From positions 4,596-68,595 of the forward strand of contig NZ_CALBWL010000024.1 in NCBI RefSeq assembly GCF_937973075.1: 64,000 nt of DNA, in the 5' to 3' direction. The notes under the pieces were generated by a model. The model ran no database searches, had not been told where the DNA came from, and saw only the letters and a program-made list of their open reading frames with translations. A program made the position numbers and the translations under genes. Source of the stretch: an uncultured Campylobacter sp. Lineage in GTDB: Bacteria > Campylobacterota > Campylobacteria > Campylobacterales > Campylobacteraceae. Below, piece by piece: positions 8,209 to 16,791 of this stretch (positions within the stretch are counted from its first letter, which is position 1; each line of letters starts with the position of its first letter).

Positions 8209-9305
8209 CAAAGCCCCTTTTTAAATTTTATCATCTTAAACTTCTCACCAAACTCCGCGCGCAGGTGATTAAACTGCAAAAGCGCGTTGCGATAGCCCTT
8301 CTCGCCGCTTTTTTGCATAAAAAGCTCTAAAAGCTGGACCGCGCCGAAGTCTATGAGAGCCGCGATCTGTCTTTTAAAATCCGCCGTGACGGCGCCTGCG
8401 TCCTCAAACGCAGCACGCAAAATTTCAAAATTTACGTCGTAGGTAAGATCGCTCTTGCCGTAAAAATCGCTCAAGTTTTGCACCTCAAAGAAGCTAAAAA
8501 CTTCGTGATTTCGGTAGATCCGCAGGCTGAAATCGCCGCTAGCGCCCATCTGTCCGTAATCAAAGGCGATGAAATAAAACCGCTGCGCGCTGGCGCAAAT
8601 TTCGCGGGCGAAGCGAAAGTATTCGACAGGGATTTCGCCGCGCGAGATGCCGAATCTGCGCGCGAGGGTCAAAATTTCGCCTTCTTTTATGGGGGCAAAT
8701 TTTGCCGCACCGCTCTTTACAAAAAGCATATTTTCACCGTCCACCGCCTCGCATTTAAAGGCGTCGAAGAGTTCATTTGCCACAAAGATCGCATCTTTAA
8801 ATTTCGCCTCGCGCGCGCTTGTAAAGTGCTTTAGCGCAATTTCATCGCCGAAGCTCTCCGCAAAGCTCGCCCGCTGCAGCTCGCGCAGGCGCTCGTGCGG
8901 CTCGATGATCGCAAAGCTAAATTTATCAAGCGCCGCCGCGCCGCCCAGCGTAAAGATAGCTTGCGCTATGTCGCAAAGCAGCCGTCCGTCGTGCGAGCCG
9001 ATCTCTACGATAGTTATTTTAGCGCTATTTTGCGGCTTTTTTACAGGCGCGGCATTTAAATTTAGCTTGCCAGGATTAGCCGCAAGATTTTGCCGCGACC
9101 TATCTGGGTTCGGCGCCGCGTCTAAGCTTAACTCTTGCGCCGCGCAAAAATCCGCGCTTAGGCGTAAAATTTCGCGCGCGATGCAGATCCCAAAGAAACT
9201 CCCTACGCTCACGGCAGTGTAAAAATCGCCGCTCTTACCGATTTTAGCGGCATTTGCGTAGTAGCTCTCGTTTAACCAGCCCTCAAAAAAATCGCTAAAT
9301 TTCAC
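8208..9305 (-). CDS. MidA-type SAM-dependent methyltransferase
   Basis: 365 residues with a GTG start that overlaps the argD stop (GTGA). The DUF185/MidA family (human NDUFAF7) is shown by GDFYTAVSVGSFFG (26-39), ITIVEIGSHDGRLLCDIAQAIF (SAM motif I, about 97-118), FVANELFDAFKCEAV, and FIAFDYGQMG. NDUFAF7 methylates an arginine of a respiratory complex I subunit; the bacterial target is less certain. Residues about 57-96 are an Asn/Pro/Ala-rich insert (RQNLAANPGKLNLNAAP) between two conserved blocks. It belongs to the compact argD operon. Confidence 0.85.
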   Translation of the reverse strand: MKFSDFFEGWLNESYYANAAKIGKSGDFYTAVSVGSFFGICIAREILRLSADFCAAQELSLDAAPNPDRSRQNLAANPGKLNLNAAPVKKPQNSAKITIVEIGSHDGRLLCDIAQAIFTLGGAAALDKFSFAIIEPHERLRELQRASFAESFGDEIALKHFTSAREAKFKDAIFVANELFDAFKCEAVDGENMLFVKSGAAKFAPIKEGEILTLARRFGISRGEIPVEYFRFAREICASAQRFYFIAFDYGQMGASGDFSLRIYRNHEVFSFFEVQNLSDFYGKSDLTYDVNFEILRAAFEDAGAVTADFKRQIAALIDFGAVQLLELFMQKSGEKGYRNALLQFNHLRAEFGEKFKMIKFKKGL

Positions 9306-10471
9306 GCCCGCACTATCTCGTCCAGGCTTTTGCGTAGGCGCGCGAAGCCCTCTTTGATCTCGGATTTTTTGATATTTAATGCAGGCAAAAATCTAAGGGT
9401 GCGCTTGCCGGATTTTAGGATCAAAAGTCCGTTTTGCAGGGCTTTGTTAAAGATCTCGCCCAAGTTTTTTTCATCGCGTAGCACGAGGCCTTGCATCAGA
9501 CCGAGCCCCACGTGCTTTTCGATCAGGCTAGGATAGTCTGCGGCGATGGTGTCTAGTTTTTTGATAAATCTTTTTATAGTCTTATCAAGCTTGCCGCTCG
9601 CTTTTAAAAACTCTAGCTGCGAAAGCACCGCAAGCGCCGTAGAGGTCGCCAAAAAGTTACCGCCGAAGGTGCTGCCGTGCTCGCCCGGAGCGAAAATATT
9701 TTGCTGCGCCACGCACGCGCCGATCGGCACGCCGCCCGCAAGACCTTTGGCAAAGGTGATGATGTCGGGGCGGATGCCGTAAATTTGCGACGTCGCAAAC
9801 TCGCCCGTGCGATATACGCCGCACTGCACCTCGTCGGTTATTAAAAGCAGCTTTTTCTCTTTCAAAACAGCCGCCAGCTTTTGCACGCTAGCCTTATCCA
9901 GAGGCTTGATACCGCCCTCGCCCTGGACTAGCTCGATCATCACGGCGACGCTGTTTTCATCGATGTGCGCGATGATCTCCTCGATATCGTCGAAAAATTT
10001 AAATCCGGGCATATAGGGCGCAAAAATTTCCGGATGAAATTTCTCCTGCCCGGTAGCTTGTAGCGTCGCTAGCGTGCGGCCGTGGAATGAATTTCGCAGA
10101 GTTAGAATTTCAAATTTTTTATTAGGGAAGTTTACGGTGCCGTATTTGCGCGCCATTTTGATCGCCGCTTCGTTAGCCTCCGCGCCCGAGTTACAAAACA
10201 CCGCGTATGTGCGGTATCCTAAAAGCTCGCTAATCTTTTGAGCCAGGGCTTCTTGGGGCAGAATTCTATAGATATTTGAGCCGTGGATGATCTGCGCGGC
10301 TTGCGTGCCGATCGCTTCCAGCACGATCTCGTTTGCGTGCCCTAGGCAGTTTACGCCGATGCCCGCGCCAAAATCTACGTAGTCCTTGCCCGCTTCGTCA
10401 TAGACTATCGAGCCCTCGCCTCTTACTAGCGCTACGTTTACGCGCGCGAAATTATCCATCAAATAGTTCAT
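9302..10471 (-). CDS. argD: Acetylornithine aminotransferase
   Basis: 389 residues of normal length. This PLP enzyme transfers the amino group of N-acetylornithine to 2-oxoglutarate (run in reverse for arginine synthesis) and usually also serves N-succinyl-diaminopimelate. The sequence shows NSGAEANEAAIKMARKYG (94-111), FHGRTLATLQATG, ITDEVQCGVYRTG (cofactor Asp, about 213) and the Schiff-base lysine K242 in FAKGLAGGVPIGA. It overlaps the TRIC protein gene upstream by 4 bases and the midA gene downstream by 4 bases, so the five genes form one transcript. Confidence 0.95.
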   Translation of the reverse strand: MNYLMDNFARVNVALVRGEGSIVYDEAGKDYVDFGAGIGVNCLGHANEIVLEAIGTQAAQIIHGSNIYRILPQEALAQKISELLGYRTYAVFCNSGAEANEAAIKMARKYGTVNFPNKKFEILTLRNSFHGRTLATLQATGQEKFHPEIFAPYMPGFKFFDDIEEIIAHIDENSVAVMIELVQGEGGIKPLDKASVQKLAAVLKEKKLLLITDEVQCGVYRTGEFATSQIYGIRPDIITFAKGLAGGVPIGACVAQQNIFAPGEHGSTFGGNFLATSTALAVLSQLEFLKASGKLDKTIKRFIKKLDTIAADYPSLIEKHVGLGLMQGLVLRDEKNLGEIFNKALQNGLLILKSGKRTLRFLPALNIKKSEIKEGFARLRKSLDEIVRA

Positions 10472-11085
10472 TTTTTATACTCCACTTTAGGCAGATGCCA
10501 AGATTTGTAATAAGCCACCATGCGAAACGCAACCCCTAAAACCAGCAAAATAATCACCGAAAAGGCGCCGCTAAGCCCCAACCCATCAAGCACGAAATAT
10601 ATCAAGCCCACGCCCATGCTTATCGTGCCATAAAGCCCCGTATGCAAAAACCACGGCACTTCGTTCAGCAGCACGTCGCGCAAAATACCGCCGCCCACGC
10701 CGTTGCAAAACGCGATTAGCACCACGCCAAAAACGTTGTGATTGTAACTTAGCGCGACCATCGCTCCCACGATCGAAAAGCTTACGACGTCGATCGCATC
10801 GGTTAGAATAAATAAAAATTTACCCTCTAAATCGCGATTTTCGTAAAGTTTAGCGAAAATAGCTACGGCGCTTACCGCAAGCACGATCGTTACGGGCGCA
10901 TAGTGCGTAAACGAGTAGATTTCGCGGCTTACTAAGGTATCGCGCATGATTCCGCCACCAAGCGCCGTCAAAAACGCCGCGATAAAGATCCCAAGCCAAT
11001 CGCAGCCCTTCTTTACGCCGAATAAAAACCCGCTAAGCGCCGCCGAAGCGATGCCCACGCACTCCGTAAGCTCTAAAATACTCAT
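10468..11085 (-). CDS. TRIC/UPF0126 (YicG-like) membrane protein
   Basis: 205 residues with six to seven hydrophobic segments arranged as two related halves. Each half contains the family glycine motif: ALGGGIMRDTLV (41-52) and GVGGGILRDVLL. These mark the UPF0126 family, structurally TRIC-like channels and in some bacteria implicated in glycine transport. It is the first gene of the argD run and overlaps argD by ATGA. A connection to amino acid metabolism is suggested only by the operon. Confidence 0.9.
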   Translation of the reverse strand: MSILELTECVGIASAALSGFLFGVKKGCDWLGIFIAAFLTALGGGIMRDTLVSREIYSFTHYAPVTIVLAVSAVAIFAKLYENRDLEGKFLFILTDAIDVVSFSIVGAMVALSYNHNVFGVVLIAFCNGVGGGILRDVLLNEVPWFLHTGLYGTISMGVGLIYFVLDGLGLSGAFSVIILLVLGVAFRMVAYYKSWHLPKVEYKK

Positions 11086-11680
11086 ATCACAACCCGCTAA
11101 AATCCTTTTAAAAACGCATTTTACAACAACTAAATATAAATTTCGGTAAAGCGCGACGGGCTGGATAAATTTAGACGCGGCGGGATAAATTTCAGAGCGG
11201 CGGATAAAATTTGAGCGCGGTGAATTAAAATTCTACGAGATAGAATTTCATATGGCAGAATTTTAAGCGGCTAAAATACGGCGCCGTCGGGGCGTAAATA
11301 TAAAATTTAGACTTGAAATTTATAAACGACTGCGGAGATAAAATTTCATAAAATTTCATAAAATTTCATAAAATTTCATAAAATTTCATAAAATTTTATC
11401 GCAGCTAAAGCATACGGCGTTGCGGCCTAGCAAAAATTTTAGTTTTAAATTTACGGCATAGCTGAGCTAGAAAGAATTTAACGCTACAAAGTCGGCTCTA
11501 TGCTTACGCCAATGGCGCATAAATTTTAATTTGAAATTACGCCTCTTTTTTGGCGCCGTGTTTTGCCGCTATAAAATTTCATGCGATTTTACGAAGACCT
11601 AATCCGCGCGGAATTTTGCGTAAAATTTTAAAATTTAGCGGTCGAATTCTGCGTGAAATGTTACGCCGAGCTCCGCTATA
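11086..11680. other. Intergenic, RAATTY-rich with a perfect tandem array
   Basis: About 595 bases without a gene. Besides the scattered AAATTT and GAATTT words, it contains the perfect 10-base array at 11338-11397. No promoter was assigned, although the divergent start of the TRIC-argD run lies at 11085. Confidence 0.5.
11338..11397. repeat. 10-bp tandem repeat (ATAAAATTTC) x 5-6
   Basis: Five exact copies of AAATTTCATA run from 11341 to 11390, flanked by ATA before and AAATTTTATC after. Each unit contains the RAATTY word AAATTT. The perfection of the copies implies recent slippage, so copy number is likely to vary between strains. Confidence 0.9.
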
Positions 11681-12727
11681 TTAGCGCAGCCTCTCTTTTA
11701 AAATCTTCCAAGTCCCGGGCATTGCCAGCAGTCCATTATGCCGCGCGTCTGGTATTTCATAAAATATATCGCCCGCCTTAAGAGATCCCGCAAGATCGCG
11801 GCAGTGTTGCACCGGTATCAGCTCATCTGCGGCTCCGTGGATGAGCGTGATCTGCGTGCCGCGTGCCGCTTGCAAAAATTCCGCAGTAGGAATCTTATAG
11901 CGGATCAAAAATTTAGGCACGAAGGGGGCTTTTTCGTGCGCGAGTCGCTCGAAGCTAAAATAGGGCGCGAGCAAAATCAGCCGCGCCGCATCCCACTTCG
12001 CAGCCTGCTGTGCCGCGATGCCGCTTCCGATCGAGTAGCCGATCATCGCGAGCTTTCTTGGCGGATGCTGCGCTAAAACGTAGCGGCTCATCGCATCGGC
12101 GCTCGCAAAAAGCTGCTGCTGCGATGAAATTTTGCCGTCCGATTTGCCGTAGCCCGGGTAATCGAAAATATAAAAATCGTATCCCAAAGCCGCAAAATCC
12201 GCGCCGTATGCGCCCCAGCCGCTCACGTCGCCGAAGTTGCCGTGAAAGAACAAAATCGCGCCTTTAGGCTCTGCCGCGCTAAATTTCAGCCCGTTTATCG
12301 ACCCACCTTGAAAGGGGATATTGATCTCTTGAAATTTTATCGCAGCGGCGTTTGTCTTATTGCCCGCTGCGATGTCCTGAGAAGTATTTTCGCCGATATG
12401 CTCGCCGCTAGTTTGAGCGCTTTCGTTTTTGATCTCGCCCGCTGCGGCGCCGCTTTCTTTTGTGTCGCTCGCTGCAGAAGCGCTTTCGTCCGCAGCGCCG
12501 TTTGTCGCCGCACTATTTTGCGTAGCGGACGACGGCGTATCTAAATGTGCGCCGCTCTCGGGCGCGTTCACAAGTCCAGTAAATTCGGAATTTTCAAAGC
12601 TAAATTTGAAGTTTTTATCCAGCGGCTCGCCCAAAAATATTAGCCGTTCTTGAAAGATATAAAGTCCCGCTAGCACGCAGACATAAACACACGCCGCGAT
12701 AACGCACAGCCTAAGTAAAACCCTCAT
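11681..12727 (-). CDS. Membrane-anchored alpha/beta hydrolase (ABHD13/YfhR type)
   Basis: 348 residues. An N-terminal membrane anchor (residues 5-25) precedes FQERLIFLGEPLDKNF, the opening usual for this family. The hydrolase core has FFHGNFGDVSGW (oxyanion HG, about 161-171), FDYPGYGKSDG, nucleophile S232 in GYSIGSG, Asp 301 in HGAADELIPV and His 330 in DARHNG. Residues 54-130 are a Ser/Ala/Asn/Glu-rich low-complexity insert placed between the anchor and the catalytic domain; such a linker would be tolerated. The substrate is unknown. The start has AAAGGACGGCG before ATG. Confidence 0.85.
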   Translation of the reverse strand: MRVLLRLCVIAACVYVCVLAGLYIFQERLIFLGEPLDKNFKFSFENSEFTGLVNAPESGAHLDTPSSATQNSAATNGAADESASAASDTKESGAAAGEIKNESAQTSGEHIGENTSQDIAAGNKTNAAAIKFQEINIPFQGGSINGLKFSAAEPKGAILFFHGNFGDVSGWGAYGADFAALGYDFYIFDYPGYGKSDGKISSQQQLFASADAMSRYVLAQHPPRKLAMIGYSIGSGIAAQQAAKWDAARLILLAPYFSFERLAHEKAPFVPKFLIRYKIPTAEFLQAARGTQITLIHGAADELIPVQHCRDLAGSLKAGDIFYEIPDARHNGLLAMPGTWKILKERLR

Positions 12728-12794
12728 CGCCGTCCTTTAAATTTAAAGCCGAGACGCAAAAGCGCGCAGCAGCACGCGAAATTCCGTCTCGCCG

Positions 12795-13382
12795 CTAAGC
12801 TTTAAACTCGCTCAAAAACCACTGAAACGCCAAGATCAGCCCCGGCGCGCGCACGATCTTTTCGTCAAACATAAACTCCCGCGCCTTGGCCGCAGGCAGG
12901 TAGAAAAGCTCGATCTTCTCGCCGTCCACGCCGCCACCGCGACTGATCTTCATCGATTCGTCGATGCACGCGAAATATAAAATTTGACGGTTCGCCGCAA
13001 AGCCAAGGGCGCTGTAGTAGCTCGTGATAAATTTCAGATCCTTCACGGCATAGCCCGTCTCCTCGAGCACCTCTTCGATCGCCGTTTGCTCCTCGCTGAT
13101 GCCCTTGTCTAAAATGCCAGCGCAAAGCTCATAGGTGTAGCCCTTCTCGGGCGAATTTATTAAATTTTCCTCTTGATAAAACCACACGCTGGGGCGAAAC
13201 TGCTTAACGAGCAAAAGCGCGTCGCGCTGCGTATGGTAGAGCAAAATCGAGACGCTATCGTGCACCTTGACGCAGTCCCACGCGCGCGCTACGCCGTCCA
13301 TTTCAAAGCTCAAGCGAAAGGGTTTAACGAAATTCGAGCTTTTAAGCTCGGAAATTTTAAAATTTTTTATAGTAGTATCCAT
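12795..13382 (-). CDS. NUDIX hydrolase (NUDT14/ADP-sugar pyrophosphatase-like)
   Basis: 195 residues. The N-terminal strands and RPSVWFYQEEN-type loop are followed by the Nudix box GILDKGISEEQTAIEEVLEETGY. This matches the 23-residue pattern but has Ile in place of the first Glu and Glu in place of the Arg. The catalytic EExGY core is intact. Such deviations occur in UDP-sugar/ADP-sugar diphosphatases. FYLPAAKAREFMFDEKI at the C-terminus also fits that subgroup. Expected reaction: hydrolysis of a nucleoside diphosphate sugar to NMP and sugar phosphate. The start overlaps the end of mgtE by 16 bases, so the two are cotranscribed. Confidence 0.85.
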   Translation of the reverse strand: MDTTIKNFKISELKSSNFVKPFRLSFEMDGVARAWDCVKVHDSVSILLYHTQRDALLLVKQFRPSVWFYQEENLINSPEKGYTYELCAGILDKGISEEQTAIEEVLEETGYAVKDLKFITSYYSALGFAANRQILYFACIDESMKISRGGGVDGEKIELFYLPAAKAREFMFDEKIVRAPGLILAFQWFLSEFKA

Positions 13383-14746
13383 GTCGCAAGTCCTAAAAAG
13401 CTAAAAAATCCCACGATATCCGTAACCGTGGTAAGCAGCACGGAGCTGCCGACGGCTGGGTCGATATTTAATTTTTTAAGCGTGATCGGAATGACGGCGC
13501 CAAAAAGCCCCGCAAGAGTTAAATTTAGCACCATCGACATCGCAATCACTAGCCCCAAAAGCTTAATGCCGAACCAAAAATACGCCACAAACCCCATCAG
13601 CGTGGCAAAAATGAGGCCGTTTATGAAAGCGATCGTGATCTCGCGAAAGAGAACCTGCTTTTTGTCTTTAAACGCTATCTCGCCCAAAGCTAGGCGGCGC
13701 ACGGTTACCGTAAGCGCCTGCGTGCCGGTGTTGCCGCCCATGGAGGCGACTATCGGCATAAGCACGGCAAGTGCGACCAGCTTTTCGATAGTGGCGTCAA
13801 AAAGTCCGATGATCGTGGAGCTTACGATCGCCGTGCATAAATTTACCGCTAGCCACACAGCGCGCGCGCGTCCCGCCTTAAAGATCGTAGTCTCATCGTC
13901 CTCCGCTTCGTCATCGACGCCCGCGAGGTTGTAAATTTGCTCGGTGGCGCGCTCTTGGATGAGATCGTGAATATCATCGGCGGTGATACGCCCGATGAGC
14001 ACGCCGTTAGCATCGACTACGGGTATGACGTTAAGATCGAATTCCTCAAAGTCCTTGATCACGTCGTCGATCTTATCGGTATCGGTGGCGAAGTGGATTT
14101 TGTTTTCGGCGCCGAATTTTTGTGAAATTTGCTCCAGCGTGAGCGAAAAATCGTATAAAATCAGATCGGACGTCGAAAAGGTAGTAAGCAAATGTCCCTT
14201 TTTATCGAGCACGAAGAGCTGAAAGACGTTTTCGATCTCGTCCTTTTCGCGCATAATGCGCAGCATCTCGACCGCCTGTCCCAGGGTCTGATCCTGCCTC
14301 GCGCTAAAGACCTCAGTCTGCATATACGCGCCCGCCTCATCTTCGCTATATTTGGAGATAGTAAGAATATCGTGGCGATCGTCCTCGTCAAGCCCATAGA
14401 AAATCTGCTCGGCCTTGTCCTCGTCGATTTCGCCGATATTTTGCAAAAGCTCTGCCTGATCGTCGCTTTCGAGCTCCTCAATCGCTTTGACGATCTTTTC
14501 GTGAGGCAGAGTTTCGATGACATCTTCGAGCATATGCTCGGGCATCTCAAGCGCAGCATCGGCAAGATCCTCAGGATCTAGCTTTTTTAAGAATTCTACG
14601 TATTTTTCTTCGTCGTGCTTCTTTAGAGTTTTTAAATGCTCCGTAAGATCGGCGGCGCTTAGCTCATGCTCAAGCGTATCGTCCAAGTGCGCATCAAGAA
14701 GCGCTTTGGCTTCCTCGACATCGTCCAGCTGCTCTTTATTTTCCAT
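13367..14746 (-). CDS. mgtE: Magnesium transporter MgtE
   Basis: 459 residues of normal length. The order of domains is an N-terminal acidic superhelical domain (about 25-140: DPEDLADAALEMPEHMLEDVIETLP and DEDKAEQIFYGLDEDDRHDIL), two CBS motifs (about 145-270, ending VIPVVDANGVLIGRITADDIHDLI), and a five-helix membrane part with PIVASMGGNTGTQALTVTVRRLALGE, the ion-pore signature. It takes up Mg2+ down the membrane potential and closes when the CBS/N domains bind Mg2+. The gene starts 8 bases after the stop of the M23 peptidase gene with AAGGCTGAAA before ATG. Confidence 0.97.
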   Translation of the reverse strand: MENKEQLDDVEEAKALLDAHLDDTLEHELSAADLTEHLKTLKKHDEEKYVEFLKKLDPEDLADAALEMPEHMLEDVIETLPHEKIVKAIEELESDDQAELLQNIGEIDEDKAEQIFYGLDEDDRHDILTISKYSEDEAGAYMQTEVFSARQDQTLGQAVEMLRIMREKDEIENVFQLFVLDKKGHLLTTFSTSDLILYDFSLTLEQISQKFGAENKIHFATDTDKIDDVIKDFEEFDLNVIPVVDANGVLIGRITADDIHDLIQERATEQIYNLAGVDDEAEDDETTIFKAGRARAVWLAVNLCTAIVSSTIIGLFDATIEKLVALAVLMPIVASMGGNTGTQALTVTVRRLALGEIAFKDKKQVLFREITIAFINGLIFATLMGFVAYFWFGIKLLGLVIAMSMVLNLTLAGLFGAVIPITLKKLNIDPAVGSSVLLTTVTDIVGFFSFLGLATWILL

Positions 14747-14754
14747 TTTCAGCC

Positions 14755-15924
14755 TTAATTTATCGTGATAAGCGACTCGTAATTTTCAAATTTAGCAGGG
14801 TTTTTCGAGCCGTCTTTAGCCGCAGCCATTCTAGCGTCCATATCTTTGACGAGAGCTTTAAATTTAAGCTCCTCGGCACTTATGACGTTAGTTTTTTCAA
14901 TCTTGACTACCTTAAGCGGATCTATCGCCTGCTTATTTTTATAAAGTCCGAAGTGCAGATGCGGTCCCGAACTAAGCCCGGTCGAGCCCACGTAGGCGAT
15001 TAATTGACCTTGCTTGACGCTAACGCCTGCTTTTGTGCCGCTAGCAAAGCCACTAAGATGTGCATAAAGCGTGCTAATGCCGCCGCCGTGGTTGATTTCG
15101 ACGGTATTGCCGTAGCCGTTTTTACGCCCTACAAAGCTAATCTTGCCCGCTCCTGCTGCATTTACCCTAGTGCCTTTGGGAGCTGCATAATCCACGCCCA
15201 AATGCGCACGATATCGCTTTAAAATCGGATGAAATCTTTTAGGGGTAAAATAGGATGAAATTCTAGTATAAACAAGCGGCGTAATCAGCAGAAAAGATTC
15301 GACCTTTTTGCCGCTTCGGTCGTAGTATTTATCATCGAAAAAATATAGCGATTTGGGCTTTTTATTTTCCTCGATCATTCCTGCGGTGATATTTACTCCG
15401 CCGAAAGGCTTGCCAAGGCGCGTTTTTTGCTCATACAAGATCACGAGCCGATCGCCCTTTTGCAGCTTTTTAAAATTTACCTCATTTTTAAAAACAAGCA
15501 TAAACTCATTCGCTAAAGCCGCATTGCCCGTAGCTTTGATGATGTCTTGATAGGGCGAGCTTTCGATCTGAATTCCTAAAGAGTAGCTGTTTTCCTCATA
15601 AACTATCGGAGTATAAACGAATCTAAAAGTGCCGAATTTATCGCGGTAGATGTGGATCTGAAGCTCCTCACTGACGGGGATTAACAGCTGGGAGACGCGA
15701 CCTGCTGGATCACGCAAAATTTGACACTCCACGCCCGCTCGCACCTCAGCGGCAAGCTCTTGATCCTCTTTATCCAGGTCGTAATATACAGATGCGGGGA
15801 TGCCCGCAGTTTCCATAAATTGCAGCAGACTCACGCCATCGGGCCAGGCAAACTTCTCTACGCTAGGGTTGTTCGCAAAAACTACGCCTATCCACAGAAA
15901 AAGCAATATAAAAATTCTAGTCAT
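14755..15924 (-). CDS. pgp3: M23 peptidoglycan endopeptidase/carboxypeptidase (Csd3/Pgp3-like)
   Basis: 389 residues with a signal peptide (about 1-17, cleaved after VFA). The C-terminal M23 LytM domain has zinc ligands H241 and D245 (HLGVDYAAP) and H324 (PHLHFG), and catalytic H289 (YAHL). The N-terminal region (30-220) matches the regulatory domains of H. pylori Csd3/HdpA, which keep the site occluded until processed. In H. pylori and C. jejuni this enzyme trims peptidoglycan cross-links or pentapeptides and is needed for helical or curved cell shape. The divergent pgbA-like and glcD genes next door keep the H. pylori neighbourhood. The symbol is assigned by family and position, not by full alignment. 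Confidence 0.85.
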   Translation of the reverse strand: MTRIFILLFLWIGVVFANNPSVEKFAWPDGVSLLQFMETAGIPASVYYDLDKEDQELAAEVRAGVECQILRDPAGRVSQLLIPVSEELQIHIYRDKFGTFRFVYTPIVYEENSYSLGIQIESSPYQDIIKATGNAALANEFMLVFKNEVNFKKLQKGDRLVILYEQKTRLGKPFGGVNITAGMIEENKKPKSLYFFDDKYYDRSGKKVESFLLITPLVYTRISSYFTPKRFHPILKRYRAHLGVDYAAPKGTRVNAAGAGKISFVGRKNGYGNTVEINHGGGISTLYAHLSGFASGTKAGVSVKQGQLIAYVGSTGLSSGPHLHFGLYKNKQAIDPLKVVKIEKTNVISAEELKFKALVKDMDARMAAAKDGSKNPAKFENYESLITIN

Positions 15925-16027
15925 ATAAAACCGCTTTGAAATATTATTTTAAGGCGGGATTGTAACGAAAAAACGCTTATATTTCGTAAATACCGCGGAA
16001 TTTTATCGCTAATTTCAAAGTTTTATG

Positions 16028-16033
16028 TATAAT
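16028..16033 (+). promoter_or_regulatory. -10 element (TATAAT) for the pgbA-glcD pair
   Basis: TTTATGTATAAT ends 29 bases before the TTG start of the pgbA-like gene. The T-rich lead and TG just before TATAAT fit Campylobacter sigma-70 promoters, which usually lack a clear -35 box. Transcription would begin near 16040. Confidence 0.6.
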
Positions 16034-16062
16034 TAGCCGAAATTTTATTCAGGAGCAGAATT

Positions 16063-16791
16063 TTGAAAAAAGCTTTACTTATTTTGAGTCTATTTTTAAG
16101 CGCGGCGATAGGGGCGGAATTTAACATGCCGCGATACGAGACCGCCCTACTTAGCGTAACTGATGGTTCGGGCGAGATTGCAGATAGCCCTACGATTGCC
16201 GTAGGTAGCAGCGGAGTAGTGATGCATAATTTCGGTAGCGGCGCAAGCTCCATCATCGCGCGCGCAGTCGTGACGCAAAAAAGCTCAGGCAAGGCAAAGG
16301 TGCGATTTGAGGTCTTTGATATGTTAGCTCAAGAGGCGCTGCCACTGCCTAAAATTTTACCCTCAAGCGGCGATAAAGTGATCTTAAATTTCCTCTATGA
16401 CCGCGCCATAATCGTCGCACCTAACGCCGAAATTTACGAGCAGGTTATCAAGGCTTTTCCAAATATAAATTTTATCCACCCAGATCTTGGTGGCACCTAT
16501 CTTAGCTACAACCACAAGCCAAATCCCAGCCGCGACGATTTTCGTAAAATTTGCGCGCAAAACAGCGCCGGACTGATTTTTATCGCGATGGATAAACAAG
16601 GCGTATTTGCCGACTGCGGTAGTTTCAAGCCTTTGCGCACGTTCGCTAGCGGCAGCGTGGCTTATTATCAGCTGCCGTTTTACTCACGCGTGGGCGAGAT
16701 AAAGACCGTCATTTGGGACTTTACTAACGGCCCGATCAGCGATTACGACAAGCACTACCGCTATTTGCTGGGCTTAGACGGCGATGAATAG
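16063..16791 (+). CDS. PgbA-type plasminogen-binding N-terminal domain protein, exported
   Basis: 242 residues, starting with TTG at 16063 preceded by AGGAG. A signal peptide (MKKALLILSLFLSAAIGA) ends near residue 18. The mature part begins EFNMPRYETALLSVTDGSGEI and matches the N-terminal domain of H. pylori PgbA (HP0508). It lacks the long Lys-rich C-terminus thought to bind plasminogen there. The neighbours, an M23 peptidase and glcD, are the same as in H. pylori. The real role is probably in the cell envelope; plasminogen binding cannot be assumed. It overlaps glcD by 8 bases. Confidence 0.8.
   Translation: MKKALLILSLFLSAAIGAEFNMPRYETALLSVTDGSGEIADSPTIAVGSSGVVMHNFGSGASSIIARAVVTQKSSGKAKVRFEVFDMLAQEALPLPKILPSSGDKVILNFLYDRAIIVAPNAEIYEQVIKAFPNINFIHPDLGGTYLSYNHKPNPSRDDFRKICAQNSAGLIFIAMDKQGVFADCGSFKPLRTFASGSVAYYQLPFYSRVGEIKTVIWDFTNGPISDYDKHYRYLLGLDGDE

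Noticed and set aside
11338..11397. CRISPR array
   Set aside because: The 10-base units are contiguous with no spacers, and no cas genes are in the window.
13173..13934. 253-codon plus frame over the Nudix and mgtE genes
   Set aside because: Antisense shadow of two well-identified genes; no independent evidence.
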